Shown here piece after piece: positions 46,318-56,992 of a DNA stretch of 64,000 bases. Made by a program: the position numbers and the translations under genes. Source of the stretch: Phyllostachys edulis (taxonomy: Eukaryota; Streptophyta; Magnoliopsida; Poales; Poaceae); the NCBI GenBank assembly GCA_036346405.1, contig CM070558.1, positions 3,286,001 through 3,350,000 on the forward strand, written 5' to 3'. Under the pieces are notes generated by a model. That model was not told the origin of the DNA. It searched no databases and was given only the letters and a program-made list of their open reading frames with translations. Each line of letters starts with the position of its first letter. Position 1 is the first letter of the stretch.

Positions 46318-49186
46318 TGTAATACCCCGAATATCGATTTGAGAGAATATTAGTCGGGAGAGGGAATTAAATTAAAAATTCAGTTTTTAGGGGGAATTTT
46401 GGAACTTGGGCCTCTGGCCCAAGCTAGTGTAGCCTTGTGGCCGGCCATAAGTGGGCCAAGAGGGGGGAGGCGCCCAAGAGCCCAAAGCCCAAGCAGCCCC
46501 TCCCCATTAACCCTAGGCCAAATCCCCTCCCTCCCCTTTCCTCCCCAAGCCGCCACCCCTCTTACCCAAGCCGCCGCCCCTCCTTGCCCCTTGGTGTCGC
46601 CCTCCCTGCTCCTTGGCGCCTCCATTGCCTCAGGCCCGGAGCTGCTGCTCCCCTCCTCCTTTGCCTTCTCCTCGTGGTCACCAAACCCTGTAGAGTGGTC
46701 GGCCAACGGGAAGGAGAAGAAGGAAGAAGAAGAGAGGAAAAGGGGAAAGAAGGGGAAGAAGGTGGGGGGTGTTCTTCGCGAGGGGATTCAATGAAATCTA
46801 GAGGGATTTCATGGGTAAATTCGCATTCCCTACTGTTTTTAGTAGATGTTTCATATACGATTTGTAGTCGTTAACTGTTCTCAGATTGCTGCAGTAGATC
46901 GATTTAATTTGTGATGTGTTGTCATGCGAAATTGGGTTAGTTCCAGGCAAATTCAGGGATTAGTATCTTCTGGAGATATGTGGGGTTTCGCGAGAGCTTT
47001 CCAGTGAGTCTCTGTTGTGAACAAAAGAGTTTGACTTGACTATTTGCAACCTTTGTTGCACAGTGGGAATATTTGTGATAATTTATTGAGATAGCTGGTT
47101 CCTGTAGTTTCCAGAGAGTATTAGAAAAAGATGTTTGGTTGTTCCAGGTGATCTAGCTTGATCTTTCGATCACCTGAGAAGTTGTAGCTAGGCTTGTGTA
47201 GGTTCTAGGAAAATTGGATTCATGGTTTTTGGAGTTTTGACTCAAAAGTTATGAGTTTTTCTTTAACAGCTGTCTGTTTGGACAAATTTGGGAATTTGAG
47301 AGTGTTTTGATTAAATGTTCGGATTGCGATTAGGGACGCTTGTTCTCGTTTTGTTCCATTTCAATGTTGTGCACTTTTGGTTGGTGTACTTAGTATATTG
47401 TTTTATGGCTGCCAGGTAGTAGTGAACCCCAGGGCTAGAGCTTTCCATCGTTTTCTTCCGTCTCACGGTTGAGGCAAGTGCAAGTAGTTATATTGAATTG
47501 TGTTATTTCATTCTTGATAATTGCCATGATTTAATTATGAGGTTTTTTGCGTGAAAATGTCGCTAAGCATTATACTTTCATGATGGATTGATAATGTGAG
47601 TTCAATTTACATCATAGCATTCATTTTCTGTACCTTGGTCTACGTGGTAGCCAAGGATTGTTTCCTTTGAGATCCTCGTCATACATTGGACGGGCATAGA
47701 TCCCCGTCATGCATTGGACGGGCTTGGGTCCCCACACTCGTAGAGTGTGGGCATGAGGTCCCTGTGCCTGAGGGCACAGGCTTGAGTATGCATCGACGGA
47801 TGCACTACTCGGCATTACCGGTAATTGCAAAGAAGTTGAAGAAAGAGAATTCTTTGCATGTGCATTGCATTCATGCATAAGAGATGGATTTGTGATTCAC
47901 TTCTGTTTTTCATAATGGGATTTAGTATCCTCATTGGCTGGTTATGATGTTATGTGATTTATTACTATTGCACTTTGCTGAGTCGTGGACTCACTCTTGC
48001 TATGTTGTGCTTTCTAGGTACCTCTCGAGGCAGCGACATGCATGGGAAGGGGTAGACTTACTGCACATCACGAATAAACAAACCATGACAAACAAGGTAG
48101 TCAGAGTTGAGATCCCGAGTCGGATCGATTTGCCTCCGGTAGGATCGAATCGTAGTATCGAATCGTAGAATCGGCGATTCTACGGATTTGTAAAAATACA
48201 CATATTTAACATCTATACTATAAGTTTGTATGATTGTTATATGGTTTACCACTTGCATGTTCCTTAAAAGTAGCTAGACATACTCCAGGAATAAAAAGAG
48301 CTTATCATTATCAAGCTCAAGATTGCTCATGCCATAATATAGATATTTGTACTAGCATTACCACCTCGATACAATATTTTGCATGCTCCTTGTTTATTTA
48401 TAGTTTCATTCTCAGAAATTAATATCAACAAATTTTGCTCTAAAACAAAATATCGCAAAGCCTGGCCTCTAAAAAAATTGCCCTAAGTCTCTACGAGTAG
48501 GATCGACATGAGATTTGGATCGACAGTGTCGTGGGTTAAAGAACCGTAAGACTCTAAGAGTAGGATCGCGATCCTACCGACCTTGAGTAGGATCGGATCG
48601 GCAGTAAGACTTGGATCGATAGGCTGTCGTGGGTTCGTAGAGTCGTAAGACTTTAAGACTTGGATTGCGATCCTAACTACCTTGATGACAAATAAAATAG
48701 ATCATTTATCTAAACATTGAATTCATAACGACTTCTTTAAATTTAGATTGTGACCATCCTTCGTGGTGGATGTTTTATTCGTATTCGTGGATGTTCTATT
48801 TACGTTCTTATACCTCCGTTATTTGAGTTCATTTAATTCTATTTGATGGATTAAAATGATTGATTGGATTATTCTATCATCCTTGCAGTTTTGCTGATCA
48901 TTGATGCTTTAGATGAATCTGTTTGAATAATGGCTTCCTTAGTGTAGCAATGTGGTTTGTCTTAGAATAGTTTGATAAAGAGAAGGCATCATGATTGATT
49001 TATGTTCAATTGATAAATGATATTCTTATTATTGATTAATGGTAGAGTGTGCTAGTTCTTGAACATTAGCATTATGGCATTCATGAATGAATGTTTGGTT
49101 GATTGTTTATTAAGATGTTGAAATTAATTGGTTCAGTAGAGTAGTTTGGTAACATCCTAGGCTCTATGTTGGGCTGGGGTGTTACA
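46318..49186 (+). mobile_element. Nested solo LTR with perfect CTGTT duplication
   Basis: It starts TGTAATACCCCGAATAT and ends GGGCTGGGGTGTTACA, with CTGTT at 46313-46317 and 49187-49191. Same family as 20426-22580. It contains a 592-bp hAT-like MITE; without it the LTR is about 2.27 kb. Two consecutive perfect hairpins lie at 47731-47751 (CCCACACTC stem, 3-base loop) and 47761-47780 (CCTGTGCC stem, 4-base loop). Confidence 0.92.
48093..48684. mobile_element. hAT-like MITE with GGATCG repeats
   Basis: 592 bp flanked by a perfect 8-bp duplication ATGACAAA (48085-48092 and 48685-48692). The termini CAAGGTAGTCAG and, inverted, CAAGGTAGTTAG form a TIR. TAGGATCG/CGATCCTA words recur in both subterminal regions (48119-48180 and 48500-48675). 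The first five bases CAAGG match those of the larger hAT at 41855. Non-coding. Confidence 0.88.
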
Positions 49187-50639
49187 CTGTTGAGAGTGGG
49201 CAGTGACACATGTGAGTTGTTCCACCGAAACCCTAGCCACCATCTTCTTGAGAGAGCCTTCCCGTGCGACTTGGTGCTAGCACACCAGCGTACAGTGCTC
49301 CTTCCCTAGACGTGTAGATACCGTAGAGGCGCTGCTGCAGTTGCTGTTGCGCTTGAGAACGATCCATGACTTCTTAAGGAAAGCGAGTGGCTGCTGGAGG
49401 AGCTGATTGACATCAGGAACGTTGGACGATCGACTACGGCCACTACATCAATGCGCTCTTCGTTGGACCAGGTTGCTCCAACTGTTCTTCCGCTGCACTG
49501 CGCGTTTGGTGGTAACGATATGTGATCTTCTACTTGCACGGTTTCCTGATTTTCATGGTAGAATTTTTGAATTGTCAGCTAGCGTAGCCTACCCGTACCC
49601 CAACATCAGGATCATCTATATAACTACAACAAAATAGTCTACTAGGGACGTTTTTATTTAGACGCTTTTTATCATGTCTCTACACCCAGAATCAAGTAGC
49701 ACATGAAGACGCTTTTTAAGACGTTCTAGAATGCGAACGTTTAGAGCGCAACCCATTTAGCAAACCCTAAGTACCAGGGACAACCGCTTGAGCGCCAAAC
49801 TGGCGCAGAACCACACCCCAAACCGCACGGCCGCCGGCTCGCCGCTTGCTCGGCGCTAACCCTAGCGGCGATAGACATAGCGTGGCGAGGCGCGAGGCGC
49901 TGCACAGCAGCCGCACGGACGAGGCGGCGAGGGAGGCGTGGGTGGCGGCGGAGAGGACGGCGGTGTGGCGGTGGTGGCGAGGCCGCAATGGCGCGACCGC
50001 GAGGGCACGACCGACGAAGTCGTGGGCTACCGGGGCGAGAGAGGCGAGGTGCAGCGGTGCGTGGCATCATGGCGGCAACTGCGGCAAGGGTGCAAGGCGG
50101 CATGGGGTGAGGCCGCGAGGGTGCACGCGCACCGCGCGGCTGTAGTCGGTGCCCGACAGCCCCACAAGGCCTCCCTCTCCGCTCTAGCTCTCCGGCCTCC
50201 GGCCTCCGGCTCTCCTACTCCCAGTCTCCCTCTCTGCTCCGGCCTCTGGCCTTCGGCTCTCCCACTCGGCGGCTCCGGCAGTCACACGACCTCAGCCCTC
50301 GCTGCTATTAAGGTGAGTTTGTACACCACCTGTTTGATACAATGCCTCAATGAACCACATTCAATTTCAAGTATTTGTTTACTTTACTTAAATGGTAAAT
50401 TGGTCAGCGTGATTTAGGGCGTCTATTTCTACAGACTTGTGGGAGTAATGCCGTGTACAATGTTCCATCTCAATTCAATTTCAAGTATTTGTTTACTTTA
50501 CTTAAACGATAATATAATAATGAAGGCTGACTGTGCAAAAGGATGAATTTTTAGTTGATATTTTCCCTCTTTTGCTTACCAAATTTCATGCTAGATGCAT
50601 CTTCAGGAACTAGTATTGAACTGTAGTTTAAAGGTTCGT

Positions 50640-50785
50640 GTGCATTGTTGCACAATTAGGTGGATTCCCATTTTATTGTCATGTTGTGCAATTTGTGGAT
50701 TCCCACTTGACTCTCATGATGCACAATTAGTGGAGTGGGTTCCCATCTCATTGTCATCATGCACAATTAGTGGGTTCCTGCTGAG
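50640..50785 (+). repeat. Short tandem repeat inside the CACTA element
   Basis: About three imperfect 50-58-bp units built on GCACAATTAGTGG and TTCCCA-TTGTCAT. A separate 31-bp direct repeat, around CAATTTCAAGTATTTGTTTA, occurs near 50358 and 50477. Confidence 0.75.
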
Positions 50786-53565
50786 CATTGTTTTCTTGGA
50801 AATAGGACCCCGAAAGTAGATTCTAGGTAAAATGATCATGGAATTTCCTACACCAATTGAAGAAAAGAAGGAACATTAGGTCTGGACAGAAAGCACGTCT
50901 TCATAAAGTGTTGGAGTTTCCTTTATTCCTTTACAAAATGTTATCAAGAAAGGAATAGCTCAATATTCTTTCTTTTCCTTTATCCTTTTAGCTAAGAAAT
51001 GCCCCTTTCTACTCCATTGAATACCCAGCTGACATCCCCTTTACCCTTGTCCAGAAGAATGCCACTTCCCCCAAAATCATGGTTATTGCGCTTTGTTTCA
51101 ACCTACATCTTCTAAGGGGTGCATAATCTTGACAAATTTCAGCTATTTTTTTGTAGAGATAGTTAGTTGAGTCTAACATCATTAGTAATGTTACTTTTTC
51201 TGATCTATGCTGTCAGCCTGCCACTCTATTTCCTGAAATGTTTGATCCCATCCACTCCAATTACATGGACATTAGTCCACTTTGGCAATTAGAGAACCAA
51301 GTTATATTACTATTGTTGCTCCTCTTACTGTCGCTACAAACTTGACCAGTTTTTAAGCATGTAGAGTGTTGAGAATCTTGGATTATATAAGTGTCTCAAA
51401 TTTGTGATATGTACATTTACACTCCACATCTACTATGCTTTTTTTTCTTTCAACCAGGTCAATAGATTATTGTCCTTTGCATCATTTGCATCCTATCTTC
51501 TCAAATGGCACTTTGTGATTAGATTTAGATAAGCTAAAGATTAGCCAGTAAAGTAATCAATATAGTTTTGTGACACTGTATTCTTATCTGCATTGTTACA
51601 TTTCTTCTTGCAACCTGAGTTACATCACTAAATAGTGATTGCAAACATTCTTTTAAATTTTTGTGGGTAAGTTAAGTTCACTGCACATGATTGCCTATCT
51701 GTTAATTAATATTAGTTTCATGTCTTATCCTTTAAGTAGTTATATAAGCTAATCAAGTTGTGTGACTCCGATGACAAAATTTGGAAATTTGACTTTTCAC
51801 TTGTAGTCATACCCATTGTTCAAAGGACCTAAAATTTATATGACTAGCCCATCCATTGCATATTGCTCCTATTGCCAGTCCAACTGTATTAACTATAGAG
51901 TATTTTAGTATACTATCTCAGCATTGCTGCATATCATAAGATTGTGTTGCATCATGATGTTAACTACCCAAATTCACTGTTAATTTTTTTTTGATCTTTT
52001 TCTAATATTACTCAACAATCATTGCGCCATTTTTGATTGCTCATTGCCATGATTCTCATTTAGTTTTTGCTGTTTTTCCTTATAGTTGAAACTTAATGCA
52101 TGCTCTGTTGTGCACCATTGCAAGATGTTGAATTACATTGTGTGTTAGAATTAGATGTCATCTCTCTGAGGCCATTTTCTTATCAAGTCTACATATGATC
52201 TTGGTATGAATGTATGATGGTGAGTCCCTTGCTCTATTTTCACTGAATCATCTAATAGTGAAACAAAACACCGATTTAATATAAAGGTGAAACAGGCCCT
52301 TGTATTGATTGCATTAATTTTTTCCCAAACAATAGTATTGTCTTATTTCAATTCTCCTTGCACTCAATATTTACTCCTTGCTTATGAGTGATTAAGTGGG
52401 GCTTGCGAGATTGTGACACCATCCGTGCCACTAGTCGGAGGGAGAATCGCAATATCTAAGCCCAACAAGTATTGGGTCGAGAGCTCCCGAAGAGGTGGGC
52501 CTTCTGTTTCTACTCATGGATGCTTACATCAGAGAGCTCGGATGTATGATTTTTTGTTTGGTTGAAAGAAAAAAAGATTGGGATCTATGGTTCATTGCTG
52601 TAATGAGAATGTGAAACTCTTGATCAAATTGAAATATTCTTGCTGTGTATAGTGTAGCTACCACATGTTGTTTTAACACCGAGTACTAAACTGCTATGTG
52701 CATCCAAGGTTTTTTTACACCACATGGTTGAATTGAAGGATAGTTCTATTGCTATTTCTATGTGATTACCATGGCTGTAGTATGCCAATTGATTAGATAT
52801 CTGAGAATATGTGTGGCCCTTCCTCTATAAATTACCAAACTAATGTGGCGACTTAAAGTTACGCTCTTGTGGATGGGTTATGTTAATCCAATGCTATGTA
52901 ATTCGATCTTGATGCAATCAGAACGTGCATTTGTAGTGGTCATAGTTATTACCTTTAAACTATAACATATATGTTGTTTTGGCCTTTGTTTTGAATGATG
53001 TTTCAAGTTTTCATTGCTTCAACACATTGACTTCTCTTGACTCTTCCAAGCACAATTAATCTGTTTGAAAAGCTCTAAACCTTTTTCTTTGTATCTGCTT
53101 AACTGTAGAGTGCGAGATTGGGCATAGTGCTTTGTTCACTCTCATTGTTCGACTTTGGCAATAGCTAGCCTTTTCTTCAGATAACTTCAATGCATATCTT
53201 TCTATCATTTGTCGATAAGTGTCCATGATTTCAATTTCTGTGTATTTCTCCTCGAAATCTCCTCCGTAATATGTGCTTTCGAATAGTAGTATCTACTAGT
53301 ATGCATGGCTAAACCATATCACTATGAAAGTACTGAATTAGCTATTTTAGCCCTTACTTTGCTTTGTTGTGTGATATCTTACTAAGTGAAGCTTCATGAT
53401 GAACAAAGAATAATTCTCGAATATGAAATTTTAATTGAATGCGGTGGCAAATTGATATGTACAAGTCATACCGATTAGTTACAGAGAAATAAATCACTCT
53501 ATTTGTGTTTGATGTGAACTTATGACTAGGTCATGGGTGATGGGTCTATGAGAGAAGTTACTTCT

Positions 53566-53568
<3 letters not shown>

Positions 53569-53624
<56 letters not shown>
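53569..53624. repeat. (TA)28 microsatellite
   Basis: Fifty-six bases of uninterrupted TA repeats inside the CACTA element. Confidence 0.98.
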
Positions 53625-53628
<4 letters not shown>

Positions 53629-55074
53629 GGGATATAAGATCGGTGAGGACTTAGTTTAGAGTCACTAAAGCATTCATACCCCACTTCTCTTCAAAGAAAT
53701 AGATGGATGAATCTCATGCGTTTTCACTAGTGTGCATTGTGTGACTACTTAATGTAGAAGCACACTCAAATTGGCTAGTAAGTGCACACCAACGTGCATT
53801 AGGCAGTCTTGAAGTTTCAGACGGTCGGACATGTGTCATATATTGTCCCAAGGATTCTTGTGGACAGCAATGTAGCACATTCATTTGCATATTGGATCAT
53901 CTTTGTTATGCGTGTATATCCATTTGAAAAACGTTTATGGCGTAGAAACCAAGATCACCGCTAAGACCAATAATAAATGCATTACAAAGTAGGAATTAGT
54001 ATTGTCTTCTCGAATTTATTCAAAGTTCTTCGTCTTTTAATACGCAAACCAACCAACAACTTGAGCAATCAGTATAACTTTAGTAGTATCATTGAAGGAG
54101 GCCTAGCAATGTTTCACAGAACATTTTTATAAATCGGCATGCTATTAACAATCTGTTAGATCGCCTTACGCAAAGGTCTTCATCCGATGTTGTTTATACA
54201 TCTTACCACTCACACTTGCCATAAAGTAGCTATGTCGAATGTTTAAAAACAAGTGGAGTTGCTATGATGAGTTTGGTGTTGAGGGACGGTTAGTGTTGTG
54301 CGTAATAAGCTGAATATCTCGGAGTCTTCTTGCTCATTTCTTGATTTCTTTCTTTCTTTCTTTCCAGGGGTCATCACTTCAGCTTTTTTCAATATGCTAC
54401 CAAGTGAAGGTGCACTTTTACTCCAATTCTGAAGAAGTTGATTACTTCTTGGTATTTCTTGCAACTTAAATTGAAGAGACTATTTCTTATGCTTTATCAT
54501 TTCTATCTTCACAATTTGCCACTTCAAAAAAAAAATCCTTGCGGTTCCTGTGCTTCCAATTTCGTATTGTGTATTTCCTTTATTTTTGATAAATGCAATC
54601 CATCTTATGTCATGCATGCATGATTTCTTTTTGAAACATCAATAGACATAATAAACAAGTTTATCACTGAACAGGTATTAGGCTCTGTTATTTGGAGGTG
54701 GATTAGGCTGTTTGATCCTAAAGACGTCGCCATTGCCGCTGCCCTCTAACCACTCATCGTTTGATTTAGTTGTAGGATTTGTAGGAATTTTTTTTCGGTG
54801 TGTTTGCACCTTTGTATGTGGATGCTAGATTCATTTTGTTAACTCGATTCACTCAGCAGTGGAGTGTATGTTTTTTCTTCTAGTTTTTTAATATATCGAC
54901 AATGTAATTATACATTTGAAATGGCTTTACCTAAGATATGATACTTATGAAAATATGTGATACTGTACCCTCTGAATCATTGTTGTTTAGCGATAAAATA
55001 TTTCTACTGAACAAAATAAAAAATGACGTCTCTAGCTCAATCTAAATACGTCTATGAATGCGTATCTACCTTTC

Positions 55075-55284
55075 TTGGCACGCAATAAAGTGTCACTAAG
55101 GAGAGTAGAGACGATATAGAAATGCATATATGAAAGCGTCTCCAAGCTTGTAGAGACGCAATCTAAACAACTCATATCATTGGCACGCAATAAAGCGTCA
55201 CTAGGGAGAGTAGAGATGATATGGAAATGCATATATGAAAGCGTCTCTAAGCTTGTAGAGACGCAATATAAACGTCTCATATCA
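55075..55284. repeat. 105-bp tandem duplication, CACTA subterminal
   Basis: Two adjacent copies starting TTGGCACGCAATAAAG at 55075 and 55180, about 90% alike by eye, each with GAAAGCGTCTC and TGTAGAGACGCAAT words. It increases the number of putative transposase-binding motifs near the right terminus. Confidence 0.9.
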
Positions 55285-55447
55285 TTGTAGATGCGCTTAA
55301 CAATACGTCTCTATGATCTTTGACACGATACGTGGGGAGGCGCTCCAGAGACGTTTTACAAAAACGGCTCTACGATGCTATAGAGATGATTGAAAACGTC
55401 TTTAACCCATAAAATAGGCGTCTCTACAGGGCTTTTGTGTTGTCGTG

Positions 55448-56257
55448 ATATGATCCCTGAGTTTGCCTTAATGGAGTGTGATCATTTTGAGGATTTCTCC
55501 CACACTCATTAGAGTGTTGATCCCGTTCATTGGCGGACGCATCCTCATCATCGTCACAGGGGTCGTAGGGTGTGATCAATGGGGAGCATCCTCAGGCCTA
55601 CTTCCAGGAGAAAGATCATGATCTGAGGGGAGGGCGAAGACCTCCTGTGTATGATCTCCACTTGAGCTTGAAGCCTCCTGGCTTGAAGAGTGGTCAAATG
55701 ACACCGTCTGGCGACTTGGAGTAAACCCCTCCAGGAAGGGGAACTCCGGGTTATAACCATCTGTGTCTGCAGGTGAGCCCTGCGAATGTGTGGTTGAACT
55801 CGTAGGAACAGGGTGCTCCCCCATGTCCTCTATGAGGGTAGCTGTAGAGTTACGACCACCAGATGTTGATGGAGTCCCGAAATGACGGCTTCCAGGATTT
55901 ACCTCGCTAGGTCGAACTGCCTCAGGTAGACTTGAACATTCGGAGGGAGAACTCTTGTCATGTTGTGAGTCTGCCTGGTTGCAGTCCGGATTGCGGTCAG
56001 ATGGACCTTTACCCTTTGATGAAACTGGCCCCTCAGTTGGACGTACTGTTGTAGGGGAAAAGGATTCCTCCTTAACTCCATCGGTGGTATGGTCTCCTGG
56101 ATCCGGCAAATGATCTCTGGAGGTGGCATTACCATCAGATGAAAGCGTCCATGTCGATGTCTGCGTAGTTGGCCAAGTTGAACCAATCCTTCTCGTTCCA
56201 CCCTCCTACCATGGAAGCATTATGAACAAGAGAATTAGAACTGATCTTACGTATGAT
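55448..56257 (-). pseudogene. 5' internal part of the minus-strand gypsy element
   Basis: On the minus strand this follows the LTR at 56258-56992. Near 56205-56135 the frame reads WNEKDWFNLANYADIDMDAF before a stop. A second frame open from about 56109 to 55576 encodes a Ser/Asp/Pro-rich, low-complexity stretch (for example SFDHSSSQEASSSSGDHTQE). It is probably the N-terminal gag region of the element whose gag core is at 37713-39009, with the CACTA element and the Angela-like LTR inserted between. No convincing PBS was found next to the LTR. Confidence 0.6.
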
Positions 56258-56992
56258 TGTTTGATTCGAGGGCTCTCCTAAATAATAATCACACAGAGAA
56301 TGACATGGGGATTTTAACAGGTTCGGGCCTTCTCTGGAGAGAATAACAACCCTACTCCTGTGTGGCTATATTGAGTATGCTGGTTACAGATCAAGAGAAA
56401 GACTAAGGTATAATGTTTTGTGCTCTTGATTGTGTCTGCTCTTGTTCTTCTTTTTCCTCTGCCTTCTGACTTCAACCTTATATAACGTATGAAGAGATGG
56501 CAATTGCTCCAGATGAAGAGACGTCCCAACGTCCCAATCGGCAAACCGCTAGATGGAAGTTGTCGCCAGGGACGTGGCACCCCCACGTTGCTAGTCAGTT
56601 ATTGTCAGAGACAGAAGTAATTCATGCAGTTGCTCACAGAGAGTAACAGCGTATATTAAGTACCCCATGTGTTAAGCATGACGCATAATATTCCCTAACT
56701 AATTAGGCCTACAAGTCAGTAAGCCTTATCAATTACAGGGTTGTCGAAGCTAGACTAGTCGTAGCCAACCGAGTCGTAGAAAATCTTACGACTGCCCGAT
56801 AGTGGTAGGAAGGCTTACGACTATACCATGGTCTAGGAAGACTTACGACCATGGAGTGGTTTACGACCAGGCAGCTTAACCTCTCCCTTATAAATATTAA
56901 GGGGTATACTAAGGACTAATATAGAGATATTAATATCTATAATAAGAATTACAAATAAATAAATAAATGAGGATTATTAGATCCTTGTCACC
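56258..56992 (-). repeat. 5' LTR of the minus-strand gypsy element
   Basis: 735 bp; on the minus strand TGACAAGGATCTAATAATCC to CGAATCAAACA. It is homologous to the solo LTR at 14760-15655. A TATA-like GTTATATAAG lies on the minus strand at 56486-56477. Arrays of GTCGTA and TTACGAC motifs lie at 56740-56870. It abuts pol-related sequence of another element at 56993. Confidence 0.82.

Larger units (their letters stand above)
39010..49605 (+). mobile_element. Angela/BARE-like Copia solo LTR, split by nested LTRs
   Basis: It begins TGTTAGTGATATGCCCTAGA (39010) and ends CTACCCGTACCCCAACA (49605), with perfect TCAGG duplications at 39005-39009 and 49606-49610. The start and end match the Angela-type pattern (TATGCCCTAGAGGCAAT, a GTAGAATTTTTGA-type block, CCCCAACA end). 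A TATA-like CTATATAAGG lies at 46291-46300. Its own pieces are 39010-39118, 45254-46317 and 49187-49605, about 1.6 kb. Two younger solo LTRs account for the rest. Confidence 0.9.
49623..55447. mobile_element. Non-autonomous CACTA (CMC) element, 5.8 kb
   Basis: The left end ACTACAACAAAATAG has lost the first C of the CACTA terminus; the right end inverted reads CACGACAACACAAAAG. A 3-bp ATA duplication flanks it (49620-49622, 55448-55450). Subterminal regions are rich in AGACG(C/T)/GCGTCTCT words, as in CACTA elements that bind transposase there. The interior has a GC-rich block at 49790-50310, possibly a captured first exon, then about 4 kb of AT-rich, intron-like sequence. No transposase motif was found. 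Confidence 0.85.

Noticed and set aside
53569..53624. (TA)28 tract as an origin or promoter
   Set aside because: A simple microsatellite inside a CACTA element with no other supporting signal.
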